From contig NZ_VIWU01000001.1 in NCBI RefSeq assembly GCF_007994075.1, positions 6,820,001-6,884,000 on the forward strand: DNA of 64,000 nucleotides. Reading direction: 5' to 3'. Position 1 is the stretch's first letter. Every line of letters begins with the position of its first letter. The DNA is from Pseudonocardia hierapolitana. GTDB taxonomy: Bacteria > Actinomycetota > Actinomycetes > Mycobacteriales > Pseudonocardiaceae. Of the stretch, positions 53,849-62,443 are shown in pieces. The notes under the pieces were generated by a model, which searched no databases, had not been told where the DNA came from, and saw only the letters and a list, made by a program, of their open reading frames with translations. The translations under genes and the position numbers were made by a program.

Positions 53849-54979
53849 CTACGGCGTCCAGCGGGCGTGCAACGTCTGCGGCTTTCGGAACACCAGACCC
53901 GACGGTGCGGCCGGTTGTCGCTCGTCCAGCGCCAGGCCGGGCAGCTCGACGAGCGCGGTGCGGACGCCGATCAGCGTCTCCAGCCTCGCCAGGTCCATCG
54001 CCAGGCAGACGTGGGGGCCGTGCGCGAAGGCGAGGTGCTTGCGGGCGTTCGCGCGACGCACGTCGAACGCGTCCGGGTCGGGGAACGTCGCGGGGTCGCG
54101 GTTGGCGCCGGCGAGCGACACGGTCACCGCGTCGCCCCGCCGGATCGGCGCACCCGCCACCTCGACGTCGCGGGTCGCGTACCGGTCGACGACCGCGGCC
54201 GCGGGTTCGAGCCGCAGCGACTCCTCGACGGCGTTCGGGAGCAGGTCGAGGTCGGCGCGCACGGCGGCGAGCTGATCGGGATGGCGCAGCAGGTGCCAGA
54301 GCAGGTTGAGGATCATGCCCTCGGTGGTCTCGATGCCGCCGAACAGCAGGACGGCGGCGTTGGACACCACCTCGTCCTTCCCGAGGCCGCCTGCCGCGAC
54401 GTCGGCGAGCAACGAGCCGTTCTCGTCGATGCCGCCGAGCACGTGCCCGGCGAGTGCCTCGAACGCCGCGGCGGCCTCGGCCGGCACCGGGCGACCGGCG
54501 GTCACGTCGGACACGGCGGCGACGAAGGTCGAGTACCACCGCAGGACGGTGGTGGAGTCGACGTCCGGCAGGCCCAACGTCTCGGCGACCACGTGCACCG
54601 CGAGCGGTCCCGCGAAGCGCGAGCGCAGCTCCGCGCGGCCCGCCGGCCGGATCGCGGCCACCAGGTCGGCGGCCAGCTCCGCGACCCGTGGTGTGAAGCG
54701 GCGCGCCACCTCGACCGGGCGGAAGGGACCCGCGAACGGCTTGCGCGCCGCGGTGTGCGCGGGCCCGTCCAGCGACAGCATGCTCGGCCCCACCACCTGC
54801 GCCGTGGAGAACCGGGGATCGTCCACGGTGAACGTCCGCGCGTCGCGCAGCACGCGCAGGGCGGCATCGCGGCTGGTCACCAGCCAGCACCCGAGCTCCG
54901 GCACCCACGAGACCGGTTCGGTGGCGCGCAGCCCGGCGAGTGTGGGATGCGGGTTCGCGGTGAACGCGGCGATGTTCAC
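53849..54979 (-). CDS. Cytochrome P450
   Basis: A 376-residue bacterial P450. The I-helix oxygen-binding motif is GGIETTEG at about 214-221 (Glu rather than Asp), the ExxR motif is ESLR at 253-256, and the heme loop is FAHGPHVCLAMDL with ligand Cys325; Ala replaces the common Gly two residues after Cys. Length is slightly short but complete. The start is 4 bp after the SagB-type gene stop, so the pair is co-translated. Electron partners are not nearby. A tailoring oxidation of a small natural product is likely. Confidence 0.94.
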   Translation of the reverse strand: MNIAAFTANPHPTLAGLRATEPVSWVPELGCWLVTSRDAALRVLRDARTFTVDDPRFSTAQVVGPSMLSLDGPAHTAARKPFAGPFRPVEVARRFTPRVAELAADLVAAIRPAGRAELRSRFAGPLAVHVVAETLGLPDVDSTTVLRWYSTFVAAVSDVTAGRPVPAEAAAAFEALAGHVLGGIDENGSLLADVAAGGLGKDEVVSNAAVLLFGGIETTEGMILNLLWHLLRHPDQLAAVRADLDLLPNAVEESLRLEPAAAVVDRYATRDVEVAGAPIRRGDAVTVSLAGANRDPATFPDPDAFDVRRANARKHLAFAHGPHVCLAMDLARLETLIGVRTALVELPGLALDERQPAAPSGLVFRKPQTLHARWTP

Positions 54980-54983
54980 GCGA

Positions 54984-56564
54984 TCACCCCTTGCGGCGGC
55001 GCTTGCCGAACACGGTGACGAACATGTAGTCCTTCCCCGCGGCGTGCGGGGAGAAGAAGTCGATCACCTCGTCGTCGAAGGAGGTCGAGCCCACCGCGCC
55101 GAGCCCCAGCGCGTGCGTGCCGAGGTGCAGCTTGCCGGCGTGCAGGGCGCCCTCGAGCTGCGCGAGCCGGTAGCCGCGGTCGCCGTAGCGGTCCAGGATC
55201 GACGGCAGGTGCGCGAGGTAGTAGAGGTTCACGTGCGCGTCGCCCGCGTACTTCTGGTTCGCGGCGATGCGGGTGGCCTGCTCGCGGAATGTGCCCGCCC
55301 TGACGAGCTCGACCGCGTTCCGCGCCGGGTGGTGGAGGTAGACGCCCGGGGCCAGACCCTGGACGGCGTTGACGATCAGGTAGAGGTCGGTGAGCGGTGC
55401 ACCCGGGGTGAGCACGTCCGATGCGACGCCACGCGTCGAGCGCTGCAGCAGCGTGGAGAACGCCTCGAACGGGATCTCGACGTCGGTGTCGTAGTTCCGG
55501 GTGGAGCGCCGCCGGAAGATGATCTGCTCCGCAGGCCTGGGATCGAGCTGGTCGACGGGCAGGGGGCGCAGCTCGGTGAGCTCGCCGGTCGGCAGGGAAG
55601 CCGGCCGGTGCCACCGCCGCGACCGCCACTGCGCGGCCTCCTCGACGCTCCGCAGGGTCGACGCCAGGTGCATGTCGGTGATCGCGTGGAAGGTCACCTC
55701 GGCCGGCGACAGCCGCCTCGTGGGGAGGTCGAGCGGACCGAATCCCGGCGCGGGCGGCGGTGCGGTTCCGGTGCGGCCGAGCGCGACGAGCGCCACCGCG
55801 GACTCGCGCCGCCCGTCGATCCCGAGCAGCTCGGCGACGGCCGCGTCGGCGTAGGAGAACACGAGCGACGTTCCGACGTGCGCCGACGCCGCCACCGCGA
55901 GGATGTGCGAGAGCGACGTGCCCGCGTCCCAGAACGCGTGCCGGTAGGCGCGCTCGCGGTAGCGCCACGCGTTGCGCCAGAACGTGCTCGTCATCGCCAT
56001 CACAACGGGGGCAGCGGCGATCGACGGCTCGTTCCCGGTGGCCTCCACGAGCGCGCCGCGGAAGTCGCCTGCGCGCAGCAGGCGCAGGCTGTGGTCGAGC
56101 GCGGAGTAGTGGTAGACGCCTGCGTCGAGGTCGGCGAGGTCGGTGCAGACGAAGTACAGCTCGAGGTGGTACTGGGCTCCGGTGCCGCCTGCGGTGCGGT
56201 ACTGGTGGACTCGCCCGTCGGGCGTGGTCCATGTCCGGTCGAGCGAGCCGTTCGTGAGCAGCCCGAGCCTGCCGAGCAGCGCCCGGTCGGGGACGACGTG
56301 CGAGTCCTCGGCCCCCGTGGCGGCGATGGCCTCGAGCGCCGGCGGGCCCGTGTCCGGCAGGTCGCGGGTCAGGTCGATCGGCGGCGGTGTCTCGTACACC
56401 TTGTACAGGAACGGCTTGATGTCCCAGTCCTTCTGCCAGATCGCCGCGGTCCGTACGGCCGGGTCGCCGATGCCGATGCGCTCGTCACCCGGCTCGGCGT
56501 CGCTGAGCGAGTAGTACTTCGTCAGGTCGTGGAACGCTGCTGCCTGGTGCGTGTCGTCGGCCAC
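54984..56564 (-). CDS. SagB/ThcOx-type double nitroreductase-fold dehydrogenase
   Basis: A protein of about 526 residues with two nitroreductase-like FMN domains, at about 100-280 and 335-520. The second contains IIFRRRSTRNYDTD, the usual SagB-type opening of the flavin domain. SagB-type enzymes oxidise azolines to azoles in thiazole/oxazole-modified peptides. No YcaO cyclodehydratase or leader peptide gene is visible here. The GTG start (VADDTHQ) was preferred to a TTG 24 bp upstream. It is followed closely by the P450 gene. Confidence 0.88.
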   Translation of the reverse strand: MADDTHQAAAFHDLTKYYSLSDAEPGDERIGIGDPAVRTAAIWQKDWDIKPFLYKVYETPPPIDLTRDLPDTGPPALEAIAATGAEDSHVVPDRALLGRLGLLTNGSLDRTWTTPDGRVHQYRTAGGTGAQYHLELYFVCTDLADLDAGVYHYSALDHSLRLLRAGDFRGALVEATGNEPSIAAAPVVMAMTSTFWRNAWRYRERAYRHAFWDAGTSLSHILAVAASAHVGTSLVFSYADAAVAELLGIDGRRESAVALVALGRTGTAPPPAPGFGPLDLPTRRLSPAEVTFHAITDMHLASTLRSVEEAAQWRSRRWHRPASLPTGELTELRPLPVDQLDPRPAEQIIFRRRSTRNYDTDVEIPFEAFSTLLQRSTRGVASDVLTPGAPLTDLYLIVNAVQGLAPGVYLHHPARNAVELVRAGTFREQATRIAANQKYAGDAHVNLYYLAHLPSILDRYGDRGYRLAQLEGALHAGKLHLGTHALGLGAVGSTSFDDEVIDFFSPHAAGKDYMFVTVFGKRRRKG

Positions 56565-56607
56565 CTCACCCAGTCTGCCGCCGATCAACCACCTGCACAG
56601 CTGACGA

Positions 56608-57567
56608 TCAGAGGCCTTGCTCGCGCAGGTCGAGCCATGCGACCTGCTCCGGTGTCAGCTGCACCCTCGCCGCATCCGTCGAGGAGCACGTCTCGTCGAC
56701 CGAGCGCGGCCCGATCAGGGCGAACGTCGGGAAGGGCTGCGCGAGGACGTAGGCCAGCGCGATCGCGGTGGGCGCGACGCCCAGCTCCGCACCGAGCGTT
56801 CGGGCTCTGGCGAGGCGTTCGAAGTTGCCGTCGCTGTAGTAGCAGCGGACGAGCTCGGCGTCGGAGCGGTCGTCCGGTGCCGCGCGGCCGGTGAAGAACC
56901 CGCGCGCCTGCGACGACCACGGGAAGAGCGGCGTGGCGGTACGTTCGAACCACTGGCGGTCGGCGTCGTCGGTGACGTGCTCGCAGCCCGCCCACGGCAC
57001 GTCGAGCGCACGGGCGAGCCCGAAGTGGTTGCTCACGGCGGCGAAGCCCCGCTTGCCGTGGGCCGCCGCGTACGCGTTCGCCTCCTCGATCCGCTCGATG
57101 GTCCAGTTGGAGCCGCCGAAGACGCCGATGCGACCGGCCTCGGCGTGCTCGTCGAGCACGTCGACGAACTCCCCGACGGGAACGTCGACGTTGTCGCGAT
57201 GCAGGAAGTAGATGTCGACGCGGTCGGTCTGCAGGCGCTCGAGGCTCTCGAACAGATGGCTGGTGACGGACGGCGGGTCGCAGTGCGGCGTGTGCGCGCC
57301 CTTCCCGATCACGACGACGTCGTCGCGGACGCCGCGGTCGGCGATCCACCGGCCGAGCAGCCGCTCCGGGAGCCCGTCCGCGTAGTGGTAGGCGGTGTCG
57401 AAGGCGTTGCCCCCACGCGCGACGAAGTCGTCGAACATGGCGGCGGCGTGCGACGACGTCCGCTGGTTGTCGCAGCCCATGACGAGGCGGGAGATGTCAC
57501 GGTCGACGCCGGGGATCCGGCCGGTGGGCAGTGGGGTGCGCGCATCGATCACCGCCTCATCCTGCAC
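56608..57567 (-). CDS. Aldo/keto reductase
   Basis: A 319-residue TIM-barrel NADPH-dependent oxidoreductase. The tetrad is visible as Asp in NAFDTAYHY, Tyr in the same segment, Lys in VVVIGKGAH and His in YFLHRD. The cofactor end reads ALIGPRSVDE. It lies 3 bp after the TPR gene and 43 bp before the SagB-type gene, so it belongs to the same minus-strand operon. It would reduce a carbonyl on the unknown product. Confidence 0.93.
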   Translation of the reverse strand: MQDEAVIDARTPLPTGRIPGVDRDISRLVMGCDNQRTSSHAAAMFDDFVARGGNAFDTAYHYADGLPERLLGRWIADRGVRDDVVVIGKGAHTPHCDPPSVTSHLFESLERLQTDRVDIYFLHRDNVDVPVGEFVDVLDEHAEAGRIGVFGGSNWTIERIEEANAYAAAHGKRGFAAVSNHFGLARALDVPWAGCEHVTDDADRQWFERTATPLFPWSSQARGFFTGRAAPDDRSDAELVRCYYSDGNFERLARARTLGAELGVAPTAIALAYVLAQPFPTFALIGPRSVDETCSSTDAARVQLTPEQVAWLDLREQGL

Positions 57568-57570
57568 CGA

Positions 57571-58506
57571 TCATCCCCCGTTCGGGGACGGCCCGGTGGC
57601 CTCGGGTGCGAGCCCGAACGTGGCGAGGACGGCGGCGGCTGCCTGGGGGTCGCCCAGAGCTCGGAGGTGCTCCGCGAGAGCGCGCGCGTTGGCGAGGGTG
57701 CCGGGGTGCTGGTCGCCGAGGACACGCCGGCGGCGGTCGAGGGTGTCCCGGTCGATGTCGCGGGCTCGCTGGTGGTCGCCCAGCGCATGCAGGTCGGCGG
57801 CGAGGTTGTTGGCGGAGTTGAGGGTCTTGGGGTGGTCGTCGCCGAGGATGCGGCGGCGGCGGGCGAGCGTGTCCTCGTCGAGCTCGCGGGCCCGCTGGTG
57901 CTCGCCGAGCTCGCGCAGGTCGATCGCGAGGTTGTGCGCGTTGGCGAGGGTGTCGGGGTGGTCGTCGCCGAGGATGCGGCGGCGGCGGGCCAGCGAGTCC
58001 TCGTCGAGCTCGCGGGCCCGCTGGAACTCGCCCAGCGCGCGGAGGTCGGTCCCGAGGAAATGGGCGGACTCCAGCGTCTGGATGTCGTCGCCACCGAGGA
58101 CACGGAGGCGCCCGAGGAAGGCGAGCTCGTCCAGTTCGCGGGCCTTCCGGAAATCGCCCAGCGCCCGGTAGTCCCCGGCGAGGGTGCTGGCATTGGCCAG
58201 GGTGCCGAGGTGGTCGTCGCCGAGCACGCGGCGTCGGCGGTCGAGGGTGTCCTCGTCGAGCTCGCGGGCCTGCCCGAGCTCACCCAGCTCGCGCAGGTCG
58301 GCGGCGAGGTTGTTCGCTGTGGCGAGGGTGTGGGGGTGATCGGGGCCGAGGACACGGCGTCGGCGGTCGAGGGTGTCCTCGTCGAGCTCGCGGGCCTGCT
58401 GGTGTTGACCCCGCGCGCCCAGTTCGACGGCGTGGTTGTGAGCCTCGGCCAGTGCGTCGGGGTGATCGGCGTCGAGGGTGGGGCGGCGGCTGAAGGGCCA
58501 GGGCAC
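57571..58506 (-). CDS. Tetratricopeptide-repeat protein (kinesin-light-chain-like repeats)
   Basis: A 311-residue protein with six near-identical 42-residue TPR units, each with the core DRRRRVLGDDHPDTLANAxNLA (for example at about 45-90 and 215-255). There is no signal peptide. Repeats of this kind often mediate protein contacts in actinobacterial signalling or natural-product loci. It starts the AKR, SagB-type and P450 run. The DNA itself is repetitive, so copy number could vary between strains. Confidence 0.9.
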   Translation of the reverse strand: MPWPFSRRPTLDADHPDALAEAHNHAVELGARGQHQQARELDEDTLDRRRRVLGPDHPHTLATANNLAADLRELGELGQARELDEDTLDRRRRVLGDDHLGTLANASTLAGDYRALGDFRKARELDELAFLGRLRVLGGDDIQTLESAHFLGTDLRALGEFQRARELDEDSLARRRRILGDDHPDTLANAHNLAIDLRELGEHQRARELDEDTLARRRRILGDDHPKTLNSANNLAADLHALGDHQRARDIDRDTLDRRRRVLGDQHPGTLANARALAEHLRALGDPQAAAAVLATFGLAPEATGPSPNGG

Positions 58507-58600
58507 GGGGACCTCTGCATTGTCGAAAAACGATCAGGCTGGCCCAGATCGTGACAGGCGCAGGCGCGGTGGGGGAGAGGGCCCCGCGTACCAATCGCTC

Positions 58601-59797
58601 TCAGGCGGCGGCGGGCACGCTCTCCCGCTGCCTGCCGAGCACGGCCTGGGTGCCGAGTGAGAGCAGGGACGCGGCCACCATCACGACGGCCATCACGAGC
58701 GGGCTCGCCCCGACGAGCGGGGACACGAGCGCACCGAGCGCGAACTGGAGCGCACCCAGCAGCGCCGAGCCCGTGCCTGCGATGTCGCGCACCTCGCGGG
58801 AGGCCAGCGCGCTCGCGTTGCCCATGACGAAGCCGAGGCTCGTGACGGCGAGGAAGAGGACCACCAGCACCGGCCACAGCGACGGGCCCGCGAGGACGAT
58901 CCCCAGCAGCGCGAGCGACAGCACCACCAGCGCGCTGGTGGCGAGCGCGAGCACGCGCCGCGGGTCGACGCGGCCCGCGAGCTGCCCGTTGACGATGCTC
59001 GCGACGATCAGACCTGCGGCGTTCGCGCCGAACGCGACCGCGTACGCCCCGTTGGAGAGGCCGAGCGCCTCCTGCAGGACGAACGGCGAGCCGGAGATGT
59101 AGGTGAACAGCGTGGCGAACGCGAACGCGAAGGCGAGCGTGAAGCCGACGTAGCGCGGGCGGGTCAGGGCCGACCGGACGTCGCGGCCCGTCGCCCGCAG
59201 CCCACCGCGGGACCGGCGTTCGGGGGGAAGCGTCTCGGGGACGGCCACGAACGCGCCGACCACCATGACGAGGGTCAGCGCGGTCAGCGCCACGAAGATC
59301 CCGCGCCAGCTGCCGAGGCCGAGCAGGGCGCTGCCCAGCAACGGGGCGACGACGGGAGCGATCCCGTTGATCGCCATCATCAGCGAGAACAGCTGCACCG
59401 TGCGGCTGCCGGAGGTCCGGTCGACGATCACGGCCCGGCTCAGCACGATGCCGGCGGCGCCGCCGAAGCCCTGGAGGAACCGGGCGGCCACCAGCGTGCC
59501 GATCGTCGGCGCGACGATGCAAGCGGCGGTGGCGACGAGGCAGAGGCCCGTGCCGGCGAGGAGGAGGCGCCGGCGACCCCATGCGTCCGAGAGGGGGCCG
59601 ATGACGAGCTGGCCCGCGGCGAGCCCGACCAGGAAACCGGTGAGCGTCAGCTGGACGTTCGAGGCCGTGGTGCCCAGCTCAGTGGCCACCTCGGGGAGGG
59701 CCGGGAGGTACATGTCCGTCGCGAGCGGCGCGATTGCGGTGAGCAATGCGAGCGCGCAGATCCACACGCCGAGGGGAGCCCGGGCGGCGAGCGACAT
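58601..59797 (-). CDS. MFS drug efflux transporter (Bcr/CflA type)
   Basis: A 398-residue, 12-helix exporter of the DHA1 Bcr/CflA group. Landmarks are TDMYLPALPEVATELGTTASNVQLTLTGFLVG and GPLSDAWGRRRLLLAG, with PVVAPLLGSAL in the middle. ATG 59797 is chosen because GGAG precedes it at the right distance; a GTG 12 bp upstream would include this site in the coding sequence. It is divergent from a MarR regulator, the usual control for such pumps. It may export the product of the neighbouring TPR-P450 operon or an external toxin. Confidence 0.92.
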   Translation of the reverse strand: MSLAARAPLGVWICALALLTAIAPLATDMYLPALPEVATELGTTASNVQLTLTGFLVGLAAGQLVIGPLSDAWGRRRLLLAGTGLCLVATAACIVAPTIGTLVAARFLQGFGGAAGIVLSRAVIVDRTSGSRTVQLFSLMMAINGIAPVVAPLLGSALLGLGSWRGIFVALTALTLVMVVGAFVAVPETLPPERRSRGGLRATGRDVRSALTRPRYVGFTLAFAFAFATLFTYISGSPFVLQEALGLSNGAYAVAFGANAAGLIVASIVNGQLAGRVDPRRVLALATSALVVLSLALLGIVLAGPSLWPVLVVLFLAVTSLGFVMGNASALASREVRDIAGTGSALLGALQFALGALVSPLVGASPLVMAVVMVAASLLSLGTQAVLGRQRESVPAAA

Positions 59798-59827
59798 GGT
59801 CATCTCCACGGAGGGGAGCGGACGAGG

Positions 59828-59853
59828 TTGTTATCAGTTTATATCTAATTTCG
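59828..59853. promoter_or_regulatory. AT-rich promoter/operator between the efflux pump and MarR genes
   Basis: A 26-bp block (TTGTTATCAG, then TTTATATCTAATTTCG) is strikingly AT-rich for this genome and is in the 72-bp divergent region. It offers a -10-like TATATC and can hold a MarR dimer site, with only a weak dyad (TTATC and TCTAA half-sites). The most likely function is joint repression of both genes by the MarR protein. Confidence 0.5.
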
Positions 59854-59869
59854 TCGCTACGATCCGGAT

Positions 59870-60325
59870 GTGACCGACGTCGACGTCCAGCTGGACCAGC
59901 TCGCCGAGGCCGCCCACACCCTCTCGCGCACGCTGCGTCGCACCGGTGAGCTCGAGGTGGGGCTCGAGCAGCTGCCCACCTCGGAGCTGGACGTCCTGCG
60001 GTTCGTCGTCACCCACCCGGCCGCGTCGGTGTCGGAGGTGGCGCGAGGGCTCCGGCTGCAGACGAGCAACGTCAGCACGACGGTCCGGGCGCTGGTCGAG
60101 CGCGGGCTGCTCGTCCGCCAACCCGATCCGCGCGATCACCGGAGGAGCCTGCTCCGGTCGAGCCCGCTGGCCGACGAGCACAGGAGGCTGCTCGGACGCG
60201 CGTGGTCCCGCTCCATCGCCGGTGCGCTCGCGGAGCTCGAGGACGGCGACGCGGCGGCGATCCGGGCGGCGGTGCCCGCCCTGACCAGGTTGGCCGAGTC
60301 CCTTCGCCGGCGCGCCGAGGGATGA
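59870..60325 (+). CDS. MarR-family transcriptional regulator
   Basis: A 151-residue MarR regulator. The winged HTH reads PAASVSEVARGLRLQTSNVSTTVRALVERGLLVRQPDPRDHRR, with the wing Asp-Arg motif of the family. It starts with a GTG and is divergent from the Bcr/CflA-type pump, which it probably represses, responding to the pump substrate. Confidence 0.93.
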   Translation: MTDVDVQLDQLAEAAHTLSRTLRRTGELEVGLEQLPTSELDVLRFVVTHPAASVSEVARGLRLQTSNVSTTVRALVERGLLVRQPDPRDHRRSLLRSSPLADEHRRLLGRAWSRSIAGALAELEDGDAAAIRAAVPALTRLAESLRRRAEG

Positions 60326-60425
60326 CGGCCGCTGCATGGTCCGGCGTGGCGACGACAGCGTCGTGCTGCAGCCGGGAGCCACCCTGTCGGCCCCGGCGGC
60401 GGAGCGCCTTGGCAGGGTGTGGCTC

Positions 60426-61292
60426 GTGACTGCCACGTTCGTCCTCGTGCACGGCGCGTTCTGCAACTCCGCGGTGTGGGGGTCGACGGTGCGCGAGCTC
60501 GCCCTGCGCGGGCACCGCGCGCTCGCCGTCGACCTGCCCGGCCACGGTCTTGCCGCCACGATCCCCGCCGGCTACCTGGGCGCCCAGGACGCCCAGGCGC
60601 TCGCGACGGAGCCCAGCGGCATGGCCGGGATCAGCACGGCCGACGACGTCGCCGCCGTGACGGACGTGCTGCGCCGCGCCCACGAGCACGGCCCCGTCGT
60701 GCTCGTCGGGGCCAGCCGCGGCGGCCTCACACTCACCGCGGTCGGCAACGCCGCACCCCAGCTGGTCGACCACCTGGTCTACGTCTCGGCGTGGTGCTGC
60801 GTGGACGCGACGGCCGGCGAGTACGCGGCCGGCCCGGAGAACGCGACCAGTCTGCTGTCGCACACGGGTCTCGTCCCGCTGGGCGACCCGACGACGATCG
60901 GGGCGTTGCGGCTCAACTGGCGCACGTCCGATCCCGCGGTCCTCGATCGGTTGCAGGAGGCGATCCTGGCCGACGGCACCCGCGCCGAGCTGCTCGCATA
61001 CCTCCACGCCCAGGAGCCGGACGAGGCCCTGGTGGTCGACGAGGCAGCCACGCGCGCGGACGCGGCCACGTGGGGGCGCATCCCGCGCACGTACGTCCGG
61101 CTGACCGGCGACCGGTCCATGCCGATCGCGCTGCAGGACCGGTTCATCGCCGAGGCCGACGCCCTCACCCCGGACAACCCGTTCGAGGTGCACTCGCTGG
61201 ACAGCAGCCACGTGCACTTCCAGATCCACCCGGAGCGGTTCGTGGAGATCCTGGACCGCCTCGCGGAGCGGGTCATCACGGCCGCGCCGTGA
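60426..61292 (+). CDS. Alpha/beta-fold hydrolase
   Basis: A hydrolase of about 288 residues. The oxyanion start is LVHGAFCNSAVWG, the nucleophile elbow is GASRGG, and the terminal histidine is in DSSHVHFQIHPERF. The GTG at 60426 is chosen because the fold begins immediately (VTATFVLVHG); an in-frame start at 60336 has no known family sequence. The type is the salicylate-esterase or pyrethroid-hydrolase-like group. It follows the MarR gene by 100 bp. Substrate unknown. Confidence 0.9.
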   Translation: MTATFVLVHGAFCNSAVWGSTVRELALRGHRALAVDLPGHGLAATIPAGYLGAQDAQALATEPSGMAGISTADDVAAVTDVLRRAHEHGPVVLVGASRGGLTLTAVGNAAPQLVDHLVYVSAWCCVDATAGEYAAGPENATSLLSHTGLVPLGDPTTIGALRLNWRTSDPAVLDRLQEAILADGTRAELLAYLHAQEPDEALVVDEAATRADAATWGRIPRTYVRLTGDRSMPIALQDRFIAEADALTPDNPFEVHSLDSSHVHFQIHPERFVEILDRLAERVITAAP

Positions 61293-61387
61293 GGCCGACC
61301 GGGTCGCCGATCGACAACCGACACTTCCGGCGCCCACGACGCCACCCCGGCCGAGCCCACCCGAACAGCCGATATGACCCCCTCAGG

Positions 61388-62443
61388 TCATGGCGACGGG
61401 GTGGGACGCTCGCCGCGATGGGCGGCCTCGACGAGCCGGGTGAGGTCGTCCGCGGTGACCGGGCGCGGGTTGGCGTACGGCGAGGCGACGGCCTGCCGGA
61501 CGACCTCGGCGACGCCGGACTCGGGCATCCCGAGCTCGGCGAGTGAGCGCGGGGCGCCGAGCTTCGTCGCCAGCTCCCACAGCGCACCGCCGGGATCCGG
61601 CCCGAGCACTGCGCCGAGCACGGGCGCCGCGGTGGCGTTGAACGCCACGACGTGCGGGAGCACGACCGTGTGGACCTCGGCGTGCGGCAGGTCGAAGGTG
61701 CCGCCCAGCACGTGGCAGAGCTTGTGGTGCAGCGACATGGTCGTCGCGCCGAGTACGGCGCCGCACAGCCAGGCGCCGTACTGCGCCCGGGTCCGTGCCG
61801 CGAGGTCGGTGGGCCGGGCCGCCACGTCGGGCAGCCCCTCGATCAGGGCCTGCGCGCCCTCGCGGGCCATGAGCGAGATGATCGGCGAGGCGTCCGGGGC
61901 GTAGAGCCCCTCGACGGCGTGCGCCATCGCGTTGAAGCCGCTGGTCACCGAGAGCGGGACGGGCAGGGTGAGCGTCAGCTCCGGGTCGTAGACGACGCTG
62001 CGGGGGAGTACGGCAGGGTCGCGTCCCGTGCGCTTGCGGCCGTTCTCGGTGAGTCCCCAGATCGGGGTCATCTCCGACCCGGCGTAGGTGGTGGGCACCG
62101 CGATGACGGGGAGCCCGTGCTCGAGCGCGATCGCCTTCCCGAGGCCGATCGTGGACCCGCCGCCTGCCGCGACGCAGCCGTCGGCGCCCACCTCGGCGGC
62201 CGCTTGGCGCGCCCGCGAGGCCACCTCGACGGGCACGTGCATCCGGGCGTGGGGGTACACGTCCGCGGCCCGTGGCCCGAGCCCGTCGGCGAGGCGGCGG
62301 GCGAGTGGCTCCTGCTCCGGCGTGCACAGGACGAGCACCCGGCCGAGTCCGAGCCGCTCCACCTCCTCACCGAGCCGGGCCGAGCTCCCGGCGCCGAAGA
62401 CGACCCGCATCGGCAGGGACTGGTGGACGAACTCATCCCACAC
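61388..62443 (-). CDS. Maleylacetate reductase (iron-containing alcohol dehydrogenase-like)
   Basis: A 351-residue NAD(P)H-dependent reductase that turns maleylacetate into 3-oxoadipate, the last step of hydroxyquinol degradation before the beta-ketoadipate route. The nucleotide loop is AAGGGSTIGLGKAIAL, then PTTYAGSEMTPIWGLTENGRK (typical of this subfamily), and the histidines in GFNAMAHAVEGLYAPDA. The GTG start overlaps the hydroxyquinol dioxygenase gene by 11 bp, so the two are coupled. Confidence 0.94.
   Translation of the reverse strand: MWDEFVHQSLPMRVVFGAGSSARLGEEVERLGLGRVLVLCTPEQEPLARRLADGLGPRAADVYPHARMHVPVEVASRARQAAAEVGADGCVAAGGGSTIGLGKAIALEHGLPVIAVPTTYAGSEMTPIWGLTENGRKRTGRDPAVLPRSVVYDPELTLTLPVPLSVTSGFNAMAHAVEGLYAPDASPIISLMAREGAQALIEGLPDVAARPTDLAARTRAQYGAWLCGAVLGATTMSLHHKLCHVLGGTFDLPHAEVHTVVLPHVVAFNATAAPVLGAVLGPDPGGALWELATKLGAPRSLAELGMPESGVAEVVRQAVASPYANPRPVTADDLTRLVEAAHRGERPTPSP

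Noticed and set aside
57571..58506. Possible CRISPR or non-coding repeat array
   Set aside because: The repeats are in frame and translate into regular 42-residue TPR units.
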